Assembly (NCBI RefSeq): GCF_018991925.1
Contig: NW_024738608.1
Location: 1,790,187-1,854,186 of the forward strand
Reading direction: 5' to 3'
DNA length: 64,000 bases
Source: Homarus americanus
Taxonomy: Eukaryota > Arthropoda > Malacostraca > Decapoda > Nephropidae
Part shown: positions 8,435-18,505 of the stretch, piece by piece
How positions within the stretch are numbered: position 1 is the first letter of the stretch
Layout: each line of letters starts with the position of its first letter
The notes under the pieces: generated by a model
The model's database searches: none
The model's input: only the letters and a program-made list of their open reading frames with translations
Told to the model about the DNA's origin: nothing
Position numbers and translations under genes: made by a program

Positions 8435-10213
8435 ATGGAGCGCGTACGCCCTCCTAACCGCGACCCCCGCCTGAACCGCCAACCTGACGACCCGAACCTC
8501 GACAGGTTCCGCACAGAGAAAGCAGACCAGTTACGCGCCTTCAATGAAGCCCTGAAAAGCAGCAACACTGCCAACACCTCCAACAACTCCACCACCATTG
8601 CTACCGCCACTGAGGACGACAACTGGACGAAGGTAGAAAACAAAAAACGCCGACGTGCTTTTTCGGGAAACGAATGCCGTCAAGCAGCCCAAAAGGCACC
8701 CATCACCACCACCAGCTCACCTCCAACGACACTGCCAAAATTCCGGATCACGAAAACGGACACAAAAACGACATATGCCGCCATCACAGAGATAGAAAAG
8801 CAAAATCCACTGGCCAAGTTCTCAGTGCGGCCCAACCTAAAGGGGGAGATGATTATTCACCCCAAAGACAAGGACTCCGCCACCACCCTCGACACTTACC
8901 TGCAAAACACCACCACCATTGCATCAACCAAGCTGGACCCCGCCCAGAAACTGATGAAGTCGGTAGTCCTCCGGTACCCAAAGGAACTACCTCTCGAACC
9001 CCTGGAGAACCACCCGAAGATCCTAAAAGCCGAGAGATGCTCTCCCCTGTCCGACAAGACGGCCACCACGAAACAAGTGCTCATAACGCACTACGGCTCA
9101 CCCCCCAGCACCATAGACCTCAAAACCTGGGGGATCTACGAAGTGAGGCCCTTCGTCCCAGAGCCCCTGCGGTGCTTCAGATGCCAGAAATACGGGCACC
9201 ATCAGACAAGGTGCACGTACAAGGAAATCTGCGCAGTCTGCGCACAGAAGCACGGCACACACTCCTGCCTCACCAAGTTGAAAAATGGAGAAAAAATTGC
9301 CCCCAAGTGTGCCAACTGCGGGGGCAAACACCACGCCTGGAACCCTGGATGCTCCGAGAGGACAAAGAGGGTCCAGGCAAACCGACCAGCAGCAAGACCG
9401 GCCCCCACCGCCTGCACACCAGCCCCACCAAGTACCTTCGTGTGGGGAACCCAAAGGCCAAAACAACAAAGCCAACCTCCTCAGCCGGTCAACACCCAAA
9501 GTGCAGCCCAGTTTCCTGGCCTCACTACGGCCACACCTCAGCCACCCAAGCAGCAGACAACGACAACCACGAAAAAGACAAAAGAAGCACACACCAAGGC
9601 ACCAGAAGGAATGATACACGTATCAGACCTAGCCAAGGTACTGACAACCTTCGCGGAGGGCCTAGCCGGACTACTGGGCCACAAGATCCAACCCACACAG
9701 CTCCAAATACTCATGGGGAGCGTCCTCGGGCAAGTCGCCACAGCTCCAGCCACCTCAGTGGAGGAAGCCACACCGGTCCTCACACGAGTGACAGCCGAGG
9801 TACACTCTACACCGAAAAAGGCCACCAGAGAACCCAAGATACCGACAGCTCCCAGAAAGAAATTGGACGTCTCAACTCCCCTGAACCGAACCACGGCCCA
9901 GAAGGCAAAAACCACAGAACAAGAAGATATGGACCTGATCCAGTCGGAATCGGGCTTGAACATTTCCATCGAGGACCACCAGAAGTCCCTGATGAAACAG
10001 TGGTGGAAAACATCAGCACCCTCAACATCCTTACATGGAATGCTCAGGGCATCAAAAACAAGAAACACCTCCTGCAAGAAGCAGCAGCCAAGGACAAGCT
10101 TGACATCATACTGCTACAAGAAACACTTCTACAAGAACACCACTGTTTCAAATTCAGTGGTTACAAGACATACAGGAGGCATTTCACGCAGGCGTCAACA
10201 AGAGGATGTATGA
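8435..10213 (+). CDS. LINE ORF1 (gag-like, three CCHC zinc knuckles)
   Basis: The ATG at 8435 is the first in a long frame and follows the A-rich end of the leader. The product is basic and Thr/Pro/Gln-rich. Residues 1-90 are disordered. An RNA-binding-fold-like region covers about 100-240, and then come three CCHC knuckles: C247-x2-C250-x4-H255-x4-C260, C266-x2-C269-x3-H273-x4-C278, and C292-x2-C295-x3-H299-x6-C306. Pro/Thr-rich sequence follows. ORF1 proteins of this type bind element RNA and form the RNP. The open frame extends to 10213, but the last 60-70 codons overlap the start of ORF2. The endonuclease reading is the convincing one there, so the native ORF1 end may have been near 10000 and its stop lost. 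Confidence 0.8.
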   Translation: MERVRPPNRDPRLNRQPDDPNLDRFRTEKADQLRAFNEALKSSNTANTSNNSTTIATATEDDNWTKVENKKRRRAFSGNECRQAAQKAPITTTSSPPTTLPKFRITKTDTKTTYAAITEIEKQNPLAKFSVRPNLKGEMIIHPKDKDSATTLDTYLQNTTTIASTKLDPAQKLMKSVVLRYPKELPLEPLENHPKILKAERCSPLSDKTATTKQVLITHYGSPPSTIDLKTWGIYEVRPFVPEPLRCFRCQKYGHHQTRCTYKEICAVCAQKHGTHSCLTKLKNGEKIAPKCANCGGKHHAWNPGCSERTKRVQANRPAARPAPTACTPAPPSTFVWGTQRPKQQSQPPQPVNTQSAAQFPGLTTATPQPPKQQTTTTTKKTKEAHTKAPEGMIHVSDLAKVLTTFAEGLAGLLGHKIQPTQLQILMGSVLGQVATAPATSVEEATPVLTRVTAEVHSTPKKATREPKIPTAPRKKLDVSTPLNRTTAQKAKTTEQEDMDLIQSESGLNISIEDHQKSLMKQWWKTSAPSTSLHGMLRASKTRNTSCKKQQPRTSLTSYCYKKHFYKNTTVSNSVVTRHTGGISRRRQQEDV

Positions 10214-13200
10214 TCTTGGTCAAGTCAAGCATACCCTCCTCCGAGGTCACGCAGCAATTTCCATGTGGGGAAAACATCGAGACACAGGCCGTCAAAGTAC
10301 CCTCCAAGAACGGGAATTAACTGTTCACAACATCTACAAGATCCCAAGGGGCTCACTGGAGGGGACTCAATTATTTGCTTCCGCCGCTGACCACGCCACA
10401 CTCATAGGGGGGGATTTCAATACACATCATCCCTTCCTAAGCTCGGTAAGCCCCACAAATGAAGACGGCCTACACCTATACACCACCTTTCAAGATACAC
10501 CCGAGATCTGCCTCCTGAACACCGGAGAGCCCACCCACACTAGGGGAGGAAGGCTAGATCTAACCTTCGTCTCCAGTGCACTACAGCCTTCGGCCTCCTG
10601 GCAGCTACACCCCACGCTGACCAGCGACCACTTCGCCACCCTAACAACGCTGAAGGTGAACAAACTCCCCACTCCACCCACGCCGAGATGGAGATACAAT
10701 ACCCAAAAGGCAGACTGGGGACTCTTTAAGAAACACCTGGCTAAGTGGCGCGAAAAATCACAGCCGGCCGGCGCAGCACCCGTGGACGAGACAACCCTCC
10801 ACCAACAATTGGTCGAGGCGTTTCACCAAGCGGTAGAAGAGGCTATCCCAAAAACAAAACCCACATCAAGACAGTACAATGATTACTGGTACTACTGTCC
10901 CAGGGTGAAATAACTCAACCACAGAGTGAACATGGCCCGAAGAAACTACAGGAGACATCCCACGGAAACAAACAGACATCTCCTGCAAGTCATAGTTAAG
11001 GATACCAGGGAAGTGAAGGAAGAAATAAAAAACGTAAGCTGGCTCAAGTGGTGCTCCGAACTGAACGAGCACACCTCCATTGGCAAGATGTGGGCCCAGA
11101 TCCGAAGGGCATCTGGGAAGGCAACACCACCACCACCAACCCATCCCAACCCAGAAGAGGAAGCTAAGAGACTTGCAAAACTGTTCTCTGACTGAGCAGC
11201 AACGAAAAACCTCCCGAGACAGGCGGAGGAGACACAACGGCGTCTGCGACAGGTCAGACTCCAGATGATCGAAGAGGCCTGCAACAGTGAAGATGACACC
11301 GACAGACCTTTCAACCTGCAAGAACTCCAGAAGTCGCTAAAACGAAGCAAGGGCACAGCACCAGGGGCCGACAGGATAACCTACTCCATGCTTTCCCATG
11401 CCGGTACAGCCGGACACGAGGCTCTGCTACAAGTCATCAATGCTTCGTGGACAGCACAAAGACTCCCACCGGAATGGAAGAAGGCAGATATACAGCCCAT
11501 TCCGAAGCCCAGAGAACCAGACAAACCGAGGCCCATCTCCCTTCTCAGCTGCATAGCGAAGACGGGAGAAAGAATGGCTCTCAACAGACTCAAGTGGAAT
11601 GTAGGCAGCCCACACCCTCACATCTTTGCTTACACCGAGAACACCGGCACAGGCAACAACATCGCCGAGATACTCAGCACAGTGGACTACAAACCAGTTC
11701 TGGTGGTCTTCCTCGACCTGGAGAAGGCCTTCGAACTAGCAAATCCACTGGCCATTACAACGACGCTCGCTGAAAAAGGCGTCAAAGGAAGGTTGCTGGG
11801 GTGGATCCAGAACTATCTCACACAGAGAGAAGCAAGAGTACGCTTTCAGGGAGCAACCTCAAGCTACAGGGTCCATGAAAATGGAACCCCACAAGGACAC
11901 ATCCTCAGTCCAATGCTGTTCAATGTCCTGATGGAAAATCTTGTCAAACTTCCTTTCAGACAAACAGCCAAGCTCCTATGTTATGCAGACGACTTACAGC
12001 TTATAGTAAGAGGATCAAACAGACTAGCCAACACGCAACACGCACTCCAACTTATAGAAGAGGAGTGCAACAGACTTGGACTAAAGATAAATCCACCCAA
12101 GTATAAAGCGATGGCCATCTGCACAGACACACCAGACAAGATGCTCTCCATACAAAACACGCCGGTAGTCTGGACCAACACCCACCAGTGTCTTGGAAGC
12201 TGGTTTGACCAGAAACTCACTTTCAAGCCGCAACTCGAGTATCTCAGGCACAGGACGAAGAGCAGACACAATATAATGAGGTCGCTCACCAGCACAACCG
12301 CAGGAGCAAACCTTCATGTGCTCAAAGTCTACTACACGGCCGCCATCAGATCGCTGGTAGATTACAGTGCTCCAGCACTCATTGGACTGAGAGAGGACCA
12401 AATAGCTAAGCTAGAAGTCATCCAAAATAATGCTCTCAGGACCATGCTTGGAGCACCCATGTGGACCAGAATTTGCAATTTGCAAATGGAAACCGAACTA
12501 CCACCCCTGGCAGTACGAGTCAAGCAGGCGACAGCCGGTCTCCTCGTCAAAATCTGTAGATCAGATAAGCCCACAGCTGCCAAAATTCGAATCAGTGCCT
12601 CCCTCCACCTCGACCACAGAGTGCGAGGGGCCACCTGGTCGCACAAGGCAAGCGAGGTCATCCGACACCTGCAAGCAGAAACACTCGTCAAGAACAGCCA
12701 AGACACACGAGACAATGGTTACGTAGTTCCTCCACCATGGAGCCCTCCACCAGCCACATTCAAAATTACCGACCTAGGCGATAGTAAAGCCAACCTCCAG
12801 AAGGAGGACCTCAAAAAAATAACTCTGGAAGCCATAGCCACCGAGACACCAGCTGATGCAGCATCATACTTCACAGACGGCTCGGTGGATCCAAAACATC
12901 ATACATCCGGAGCGGCCTTCTACACCCAAGGTCAGACCCTCCGATGGAGACTTTCTAATGACTGCTCCACCCTACAAACAGAGCTGGTAGCAATCTCAAA
13001 GGCCCTACAACACGCTGCAACACAATACAACAAGTCCATCATAATTCACACAGACTCGAAATCGGCCATGCAGGCGCTGCAACACAGTCAACCAAGAGAC
13101 AACGTCCACATCATAACCTCGATCCTCGCACAGCTACAGGAATTCCAAAGCCAAAACCGCCCAGTCGTCTTACACTGGATTCCCAGTCATGTAGGGATCG

Positions 13201-13709
13201 GAGGAAACGACGTGGCAGACGAAGCAGCCAAGGCAGCTACACGTTCTAGTAGCGTACACATTCAAGTTCCAGCAAGCGTGCAACAGATCAAGAATCACCT
13301 CAGAAAGACTAGCAAGCTCCACATCCAAAAGAGCTTCCTTCACGCATTCATCGCTGGTTCCCAATCAGCCAAATGGTACCTGGCGGCTACAAAAGGGGAA
13401 CCACCTTTCGCTGACAAGAAAACACCAAGACAAACCCAAGTCAGCCTTCATCGACTACGACTAGGGTACAAGTGCTCCTGGCAAATGATCGGAAATGACG
13501 TCATGGAATGCACCTACTGTCAGGAGCCAGCAGCCAACCCACTTGAACACTATCTCCTCGACTGCGAAGTCACACAAAGCCTCCGAAACAGAACTCAAAT
13601 CTCCCAAGAAGCACACACAACACCAGCGGCCACTCTAACCCGAAAGGCCCACACAGACCACATTCACCATCTTCTCCGGGTCATCACACGATACCCACCA
13701 CCCAGATAG
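10000..13709 (+). pseudogene. LINE ORF2: endonuclease - reverse transcriptase - RNase H - CCHC
   Basis: The endonuclease starts near 10020 (LNILTWNAQGI, then LLQET with the catalytic Glu). It shifts frame near 10310 and continues with GGDFNTHHP (about 10410) and SDHFATL (about 10622). In-frame stops interrupt at 10911-10913 (TAA) and 11193-11195 (TGA). From 11265 the frame is open to 13709. The RT has SKGTAPGADRI, FLDLEKAFE, GTPQGHILSP and an intact YADD at 11982-11993. RNase H keeps Asp (12876-12878, TDGS), Glu (12981-12983), Asp (13053-13055, TDSKSA) and Asp (13209-13211). A CTYCQEP...HYLLDC finger lies at about 13510-13565. The frames ORF1, EN start and RT fall successively one base back. 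The first step may be a natural overlap; the second is a mutation. Confidence 0.87.
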
Positions 13710-13992
13710 CTTAGAAAGTATCCTCTCCCAGCAAGTGCGGACCCCAGTTCGGGGGGCGCGCCACTCCGAAACTGACCACGTCCAAGAGTGGGGGTTGATG
13801 GTAAGCGTCCACTGATCTGGGGTCCGCTCACACTTGCAACCTGCAGTATCCTTCCAATCTGCAGGTGGGACCACCTCCAATCCCAATCCGGTCTGGCTGC
13901 TCCAGGAGCTCCAGCCGGAACCACGAAACGGGTCGCCTATAGGCAAAGGCCCGTGTCGGACTACGGTACGACAATCTCAACAACAACAACAA
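13710..13992 (+). other. LINE 3' UTR and (CAA)n tail
   Basis: This GC-rich untranslated segment ends GACAATCTCAACAACAACAA. The last 130 bases recur at 15405-15531 with few changes, which defines the element's 3' end. The tail is immediately followed in both places by GC(C/A)GTGAAGA. Confidence 0.75.
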
Positions 13993-14645
13993 GCCGTGAA
14001 GATTTGCAATTTGCAAATGGAAACTGAACTACCACCCCTGGCAGTACGAGTCAAGCAGGTGACAGCCGGTCTCCTCGCCAAAGTCTGTAGATCAGATAAG
14101 CCCACAGCTGCCAAAACGCGAATCAGTGCCTCCCTCCACCTCGACCACAGAGTGCGAGGGGCCACCTGGTAGCGAGGTCATCCGACACCTGTAAGCAGAA
14201 ACACTCGTCAAGAACAACCAAGACATACGAGACAAGGATTATGTAGTTCCTCCACCATGGAGCCCTCCACCAGCCACATTCAAAATTTCCGTACTAGGTG
14301 ATAGCAATGCCAACCTCTAGAAGGAGGACCTCAAAAGAATAACTCTGGAAGCCATAGCCACCGAGACACCGGCTGATGCAGCATCATACTTCACAGACGG
14401 CTCGGTGGACCCAAAACATCATAGATACGGAGCGGCCTTCTACACCCAAGGTCAGACCTTCCTATGGAGACTTTCTAATGACTGCTCCACCCTACAAACA
14501 GAGTTGGGAGCAATTTCAAAGGCCCTACAACACGCTGCAACACAACAAGTCCATCATAATTCACACGGACTCGAAAACGGCCATGCAGGCGCTGCAACAC
14601 AGTCAACCAAGAGACAACGTCCACATCATAAAATCGCCCAGTCGT

Positions 14646-14930
14646 TGTAGGTTATGTATATAAGCTACTGTGCCAAGTAGCAACCCTGTACATAAGCTAC
14701 TGTGCCGAGTAGCATTTATATATATTATCACGTGGCAACACTGCACGTGTTATGTGGCAACATTGCCCCGAGGCTGCCATATGGCAAGGCGCCTCAGTCT
14801 GACTGTGTGAGCCGCGCATGGCACACAGCGTCACCACTTGTATTTCTCCCATCCACAATAAACGAACTCAGTGTTACTCAGTGTTTCCCTAGCCATCACT
14901 GCATTCTTCAGGGCACACTAGTAACTTTCA
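14646..14930 (+). mobile_element. 285-bp solo LTR with 5-bp target duplication GTCGT
   Basis: The insertion starts TGTAGGTTATG and ends AACTTTCA. It is flanked by GTCGT at 14641-14645 and 14931-14935, where the intact LINE copy has a single GTCGT (13164-13168). It contains a TATA-like TATATAAGC at about 14655 and an AATAAA at about 14861, as expected of an LTR with promoter and polyadenylation signal. Internally TATAAGCTACTGTGCC(A/G)AGTAG is present twice near the start. No internal coding region remains, so it is a solo LTR left by recombination. A 5-bp duplication fits Ty3/gypsy, BEL/Pao or copia. It differs from the gypsy LTRs in this window. Confidence 0.88.
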
Positions 14931-15139
14931 GTCGTCTTACACTGAATTCCCAGTCATGTAGGTATTGGGGGAAACGACGTGGCAGACGAAGCAGCCAAGG
15001 CAGCCACACGTTTTAGAAGCATACACATTCAAGTTCCAGCAAGCGTGCAACAGATCAAGAACCACCTCAGAAAGACTACCAAGCTCCACATCCAAAAGAG
15101 CTTCTTTCACGCATGTAATGCTGGTTCCCAATCAGCCAC

Positions 15140-15404
15140 GTAACAGCGGCGGTTCTCTCTACTCGTACTCTGCCTTATCTTTTACTCTTACTTCTCTTGT
15201 CTTAGTTCTTTAATTCAATGGTTCTTTCTACTTACTTCAATGGTTCCTGAATAACCTTAGTTCTTTTTGGTAGCATGTCGAGGGTCTAAGGCACATGGGT
15301 ATTGTAATTCTGATATCAGGGTCACTTGGACGGAAATAACGGTGAAGTACTATGGGGAAATTGAACACTCCTAAAATACTCTAAGAACAGGTTTATTAAT
15401 ATGA
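15140..15404. repeat. Fragment related to the 1.17-kb insertion at 5455-6623
   Basis: Blocks TTGGTAGC(A/G)TG, a GGGTA..TGTAAT stretch, GAAATAACGGT and TTTATTAATATGAAAT occur in the same order and orientation as at about 5533-5670. The fragment lies inside the second LINE copy between coding and 3' UTR sequence. Its ends are not clean enough to name a target duplication. Confidence 0.5.
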
Positions 15405-15531
15405 AATGACAACCTCCAATCCCAAATCCCGTCTGGCTGCTCCATGAGCTCCAGCCGGAACCACCAAACGGGCCGCCTACAGGCAAAGGCCCGTGTCGGA
15501 CTATGGTCCGACAATCTCAACAACAACAACA

Positions 15532-15626
15532 GCAGTGAAGATCATTCTACTCAACGCTCTCAAACCAACAAGACCTCTCAACAAGCTCCTCACCACACAG
15601 CAACTCCCTAGCACTGCACTGTACAT

Positions 15627-15630
<4 letters not shown>
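15532..15630 (+). mobile_element. 3' part of a gypsy LTR
   Basis: GCAGTGAAGATCATTCTACTC, AGACCTCTCAACAAGCTCCT and TAGCACTGCACTGTAC match 4310-4460 of the gypsy 3' LTR. It starts exactly after the LINE (CAA)n tail and runs into a TA microsatellite, where the complete LTR has only a short TATATATA. It may be the missing half of the LTR that begins at 7536. Confidence 0.65.

Positions 15631-15708
<78 letters not shown>
15629..15708. repeat. (TA)n microsatellite
   Basis: About 40 perfect TA units, expanded from a short TA stretch present at the same place in the gypsy LTR at 4460. Confidence 0.95.
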
Positions 15709-15709
<1 letters not shown>

Positions 15710-16380
15710 CTTGTGGTTATCAGCATATACCTAGATCACGCGCACCTACAGTGATTTACTTGCATATATATATATTAGGGTGTGTCAATTTTGTCAACAT
15801 GTTAAAAATCAAATTTGGTAGTCAAAATATTGTGCCTCTTTATGTCTAAACTTGAGATTAGCAAACAAAAATGAATTGAAATAACCCTCACCTACATCAA
15901 TTATACCTTAAAGTTTCAAATATCAGTATTTCAACAAATTAATGAGACTTGATTAGAATTATTCACTTGATATTAACTAATCTCATGTAAGCATATGGAT
16001 TATGGAGTATTTTATGGTTCTATAGCTTGTGTACAATATGCATGTCAGAACATGAACATGAACAGGCTCTCCGTGTGGGACAGTTTAATTCTTGTTTTGA
16101 CTTGTACCAAGCGTGAGGATAAGGCGCCCGGCTCACTCTCCTTCTAGATATCATAGACGGTGGTTTGCTCTCATTGCACTTGCACCTACTCTACCAGACG
16201 AATTCTACATTTTAATTATTGTAAGTAGGGCATATTGATTGTCGCAGTTACTTATATCATTGTATAAAACATTATGTTCTAAGAAATTATTATGTTATTT
16301 CTGTTACAGCATTTTTGATAAACAAATTGATATTTTTTGAAACAACAATTGAATTATGAAACATTGAAATATTTTTCTAT
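15709..16380. other. AT-rich sequence without recognised gene
   Basis: No ORF above background and no repeat family recognised, apart from a short TATATATA run near 15765. The last 50 bases are T-rich and end TTTGTCAG, a good splice acceptor for the following exon. This stretch may therefore contain an intron. Confidence 0.5.
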
Positions 16381-16387
16381 TTGTCAG

Positions 16388-17431
16388 ATAGTGTGAAGAT
16401 GTCAAAATTGAAGACAAGAAGTCAGTTGTCAACCCACTTGAGCCTGCTAGTTGGTAAAGGGAAGGAGCTTCCTGTATCAGAACTTCCAACAGTGAGAGAC
16501 ATGCTAAGATTAGGGTTACTCCTTCGAGAAAAAAATGCAAAGGACAGAAGGAACTATACAGATAAAGAACTCATAAATGACATGATAGTCCCTCTTCTGC
16601 ATCAATGGACAAAAGCTAATGCACTATTCAAACCACCTGTGATTAATCAGTGTCGAACTATTGAGCTAAAACTAACGAAATTATGGCACAAAGCAGTTGA
16701 AACATCACTTGGTAAAGGAAACTTGGCCAGGAAAAATGAATTTCTGCACACACTTGATACTCTGTTTGACATTTTGACCTGCAAGTGCTCCATACAATTA
16801 TGTTCTGAATCCAACTGTTCTCACTCAGGTAAGAGAGAAAATAATTCCCACATTGATTGTGGTTGTCCTCGTGAAAAGAAGATCCCTGTTTTAGAGCTTG
16901 AATTTATAAAGGCACAGAGGACAAAGGCAGAAGGCCAAGGAAGTATGCAAATGGGTTCAATAGATTATTCAGAAACAAAGAAGCAGATTGCTAATGCCAA
17001 GAAGAGAGAACAAATCCGAGAGAGGGAACAAAAGAAGAAAATGAAGAGTGAAGAAGCCATCCAAAGAGAGGAAGAGCTGTGTCAAGATGTTTATCACTTC
17101 TTTGATAGTTCTTCTGATGAACAGGAAGCAACATCAGATGATAGTTCCAAAGAGCCATCTGAACCTTTACCAAAGAAAATGAAATACAACACAAGAAATA
17201 TTTCAAACATTGCTTTAGCTAGTATTCGCCACCATGCTGGACTTCGTGAGGCTGCAGAAATTGCAACTGCCGCTTGGATAGATGCAGGCCTCATCAGCCG
17301 AGAGGATGTATCTTTGGTGATCGATCATAATAAAATTAGAAGAGCACAAGAAAAAATAATGAAGGAAATATCTGATCAGCATGAAAAAGATTTAAGCGAG
17401 GGAGGGCTCTCCTGTCTTTTGTTTGATGGAA
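16388..17431 (+). CDS. 5' part of a Cys-rich uncharacterised gene (partial, enters gap)
   Basis: A single open frame runs from a splice-acceptor-like TTTGTCAG (to 16387) into the assembly gap. The first Met is at 16399, giving about 344 residues. Residues 1-125 are helical and basic (YTDKELIND, CRTIELKLTKLWHKA). Residues about 128-158 hold a Cys/His cluster (CKCSIQLC, NCSH, CGCP) likely to bind zinc. Residues about 195-230 are a Lys/Glu/Arg coiled coil. An acidic Ser/Asp stretch and ASIRHHAGLREAAEIATAA follow. I recall this architecture as an uncharacterised, repetitive family in arthropods and cnidarians, which suggests a mobile-element origin, but I cannot assign a function. The 3' half would lie past the gap; what follows is a 55-bp array instead. 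Confidence 0.65.
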
Positions 17432-17531
17432 NNNNNNNNNNNNNNNNNNNNNNNNNNNNNNNNNNNNNNNNNNNNNNNNNNNNNNNNNNNNNNNNNNNNN
17501 NNNNNNNNNNNNNNNNNNNNNNNNNNNNNNN
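17432..17531. other. Assembly gap (100 N)
   Basis: Exactly 100 N, a conventional scaffold gap of unknown true length. It separates an ORF from the 55-bp array, so any link between them is unproven. Confidence 0.99.
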
Positions 17532-18340
17532 GCCTTACATCTCATTACCGGCAGCAGTGTGGCGAAAACGGAAATGGCAACAATTGCCTTACAGTTGATT
17601 AACGGCAACAGTGTGGCGAAAACGAAAAATGGCAACAATTTGCATTACATTTGATTAACGGCAGCAGTGCGAAAACGAAAAATGGCAACAGTTGCCTTAC
17701 ATGTGATTAACGCAGCAGGTGGGCGAAACGAAAATGGCAAAATTGCCTTACATGTGATTAACGGCAGCAGTGTGGCGCAGGAAAAAACGAAAAATGGCAA
17801 CAATTAAATTATGTGATTAACGGCAGCAGTGTGGCAAAACGAAAAAATGTAGAACAATTGCCTTACATGTGATTAACGGCAGCAGCGAAAACGAAAATGT
17901 CAACAATTGTCCAGTGCGGCAAAACAAAAATGGCAACAATTGCCTTACATGTGATTAACGGTATCAGTGGGGCGAAAACGAGAAAATGGCAACAATTGTC
18001 TTTCATGTGATTAACGGCAGCAGTGTGGCAAAAACGAAATATGGCAACAATTGCCTTACATGTGATTAACGGCAGCAGTGTGGCGTAAACGAAAAATGGT
18101 AACAATTGCCTAACATGTGATTAACGGCAGCAGAGGGGCGAAAACGAAAAATGGCAACAATCGCCTCGAATGATTAACAGCAGCAGAGGGGCGAAAACGA
18201 AAAAGGCAACAATTGCTATACATGTGATTAATGGCAGCAGAGGAGCGAAAACGAAAAAGGCAACAATTGCCTTACATGTGATTAACGGCAGCAGAGGGGC
18301 GAAAACGAAAAATGGCAACAATTGCCTTACAAGTGATTAA
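17532..18340 (-). repeat. 55-bp tandem array, minus orientation
   Basis: About 14-15 imperfect units with the plus-strand order GGCAGCAG, GTGGCGAAAACGAAAA, ATGGCAACAATTGCCTTAC and ATGTGATTAAC. It is the reverse complement of the array at 62219-64000. Each unit carries the small palindrome GGCAACAATTGCC. Unit length varies by a few bases and point changes are frequent, so the array is old. Confidence 0.92.
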
Positions 18341-18505
18341 AGTCCGCCACAACGCCCTTAAAACGTCAATCACAACCTCCCCTTAAAAGTCAACCACAAC
18401 CTCCCCTTAAAAGTCAACCACAAACTCCCATTAAAAGTCAGCCACAACCCTCTTAAAACGTCAACCACAACCTCCACCTAAGAGTCAACCACAACTTCTA
18501 CCCCA
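18341..18505 (+). repeat. 24-bp tandem repeat
   Basis: About seven imperfect copies with the core AAAAGTCAACCACAACCTCC. It starts directly at the end of the 55-bp array. Confidence 0.85.

Larger units (their letters stand above)
7779..13992 (+). mobile_element. Nearly full-length I/Jockey-group LINE with RNase H
   Basis: The element has a leader of about 650 bases, ORF1 with three CCHC knuckles (8435 onward), ORF2 with apurinic-type endonuclease, reverse transcriptase, RNase H and a C-terminal CCHC-like finger (ending 13709), a 3' UTR of about 280 bases, and a terminal (CAA)n tail (about 13978-13992). A gag-like ORF1 with knuckles combined with RNase H places it near the I/Nimb/Ingi-type LINEs. 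Clade assignment needs a tree. The 3' end recurs at 15405-15531. ORF2 carries one frameshift and two stops in its first third, so the copy is probably inactive, although the RT-RNase H part is open for 814 codons. Confidence 0.85.
14003..15531 (+). mobile_element. Second, 5'-truncated and interrupted copy of the same LINE
   Basis: From 14003 the sequence repeats the upstream LINE starting at its position 12472 (thumb region of RT), with many point changes, small deletions and a stop-bearing reading. An internal deletion removes about 40 bases before 14632. The RNase H region is present (TDGSVDPK at about 14393). The copy is interrupted by a solo LTR (14646-14930), resumes with LHxIPSHVG-coding sequence at 14931, ends near 15140, and its 3' UTR end reappears at 15405-15531. 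The part corresponding to 13370-13860 is missing or replaced by other repeat DNA. Non-functional. Confidence 0.85.

Noticed and set aside
8674..9990. Long plus-strand ORF overlapping LINE ORF1
   Set aside because: In this part it is the shadow frame of ORF1 (Pro/His/Gln-rich, no motifs); only its last 300 bases are the real endonuclease start.
15775..15850. Continuation of the 4590-7535 transposase-like pseudogene after the LTR (VNFVNMLK-like reading, GGTG-type target duplication)
   Set aside because: Only about four residues match and the following sequence does not; the LTR end is not defined.
17336..17638. ORFs running through the N gap
   Set aside because: The translation is undefined over 100 N, and the minus-strand frame is repeat-derived.
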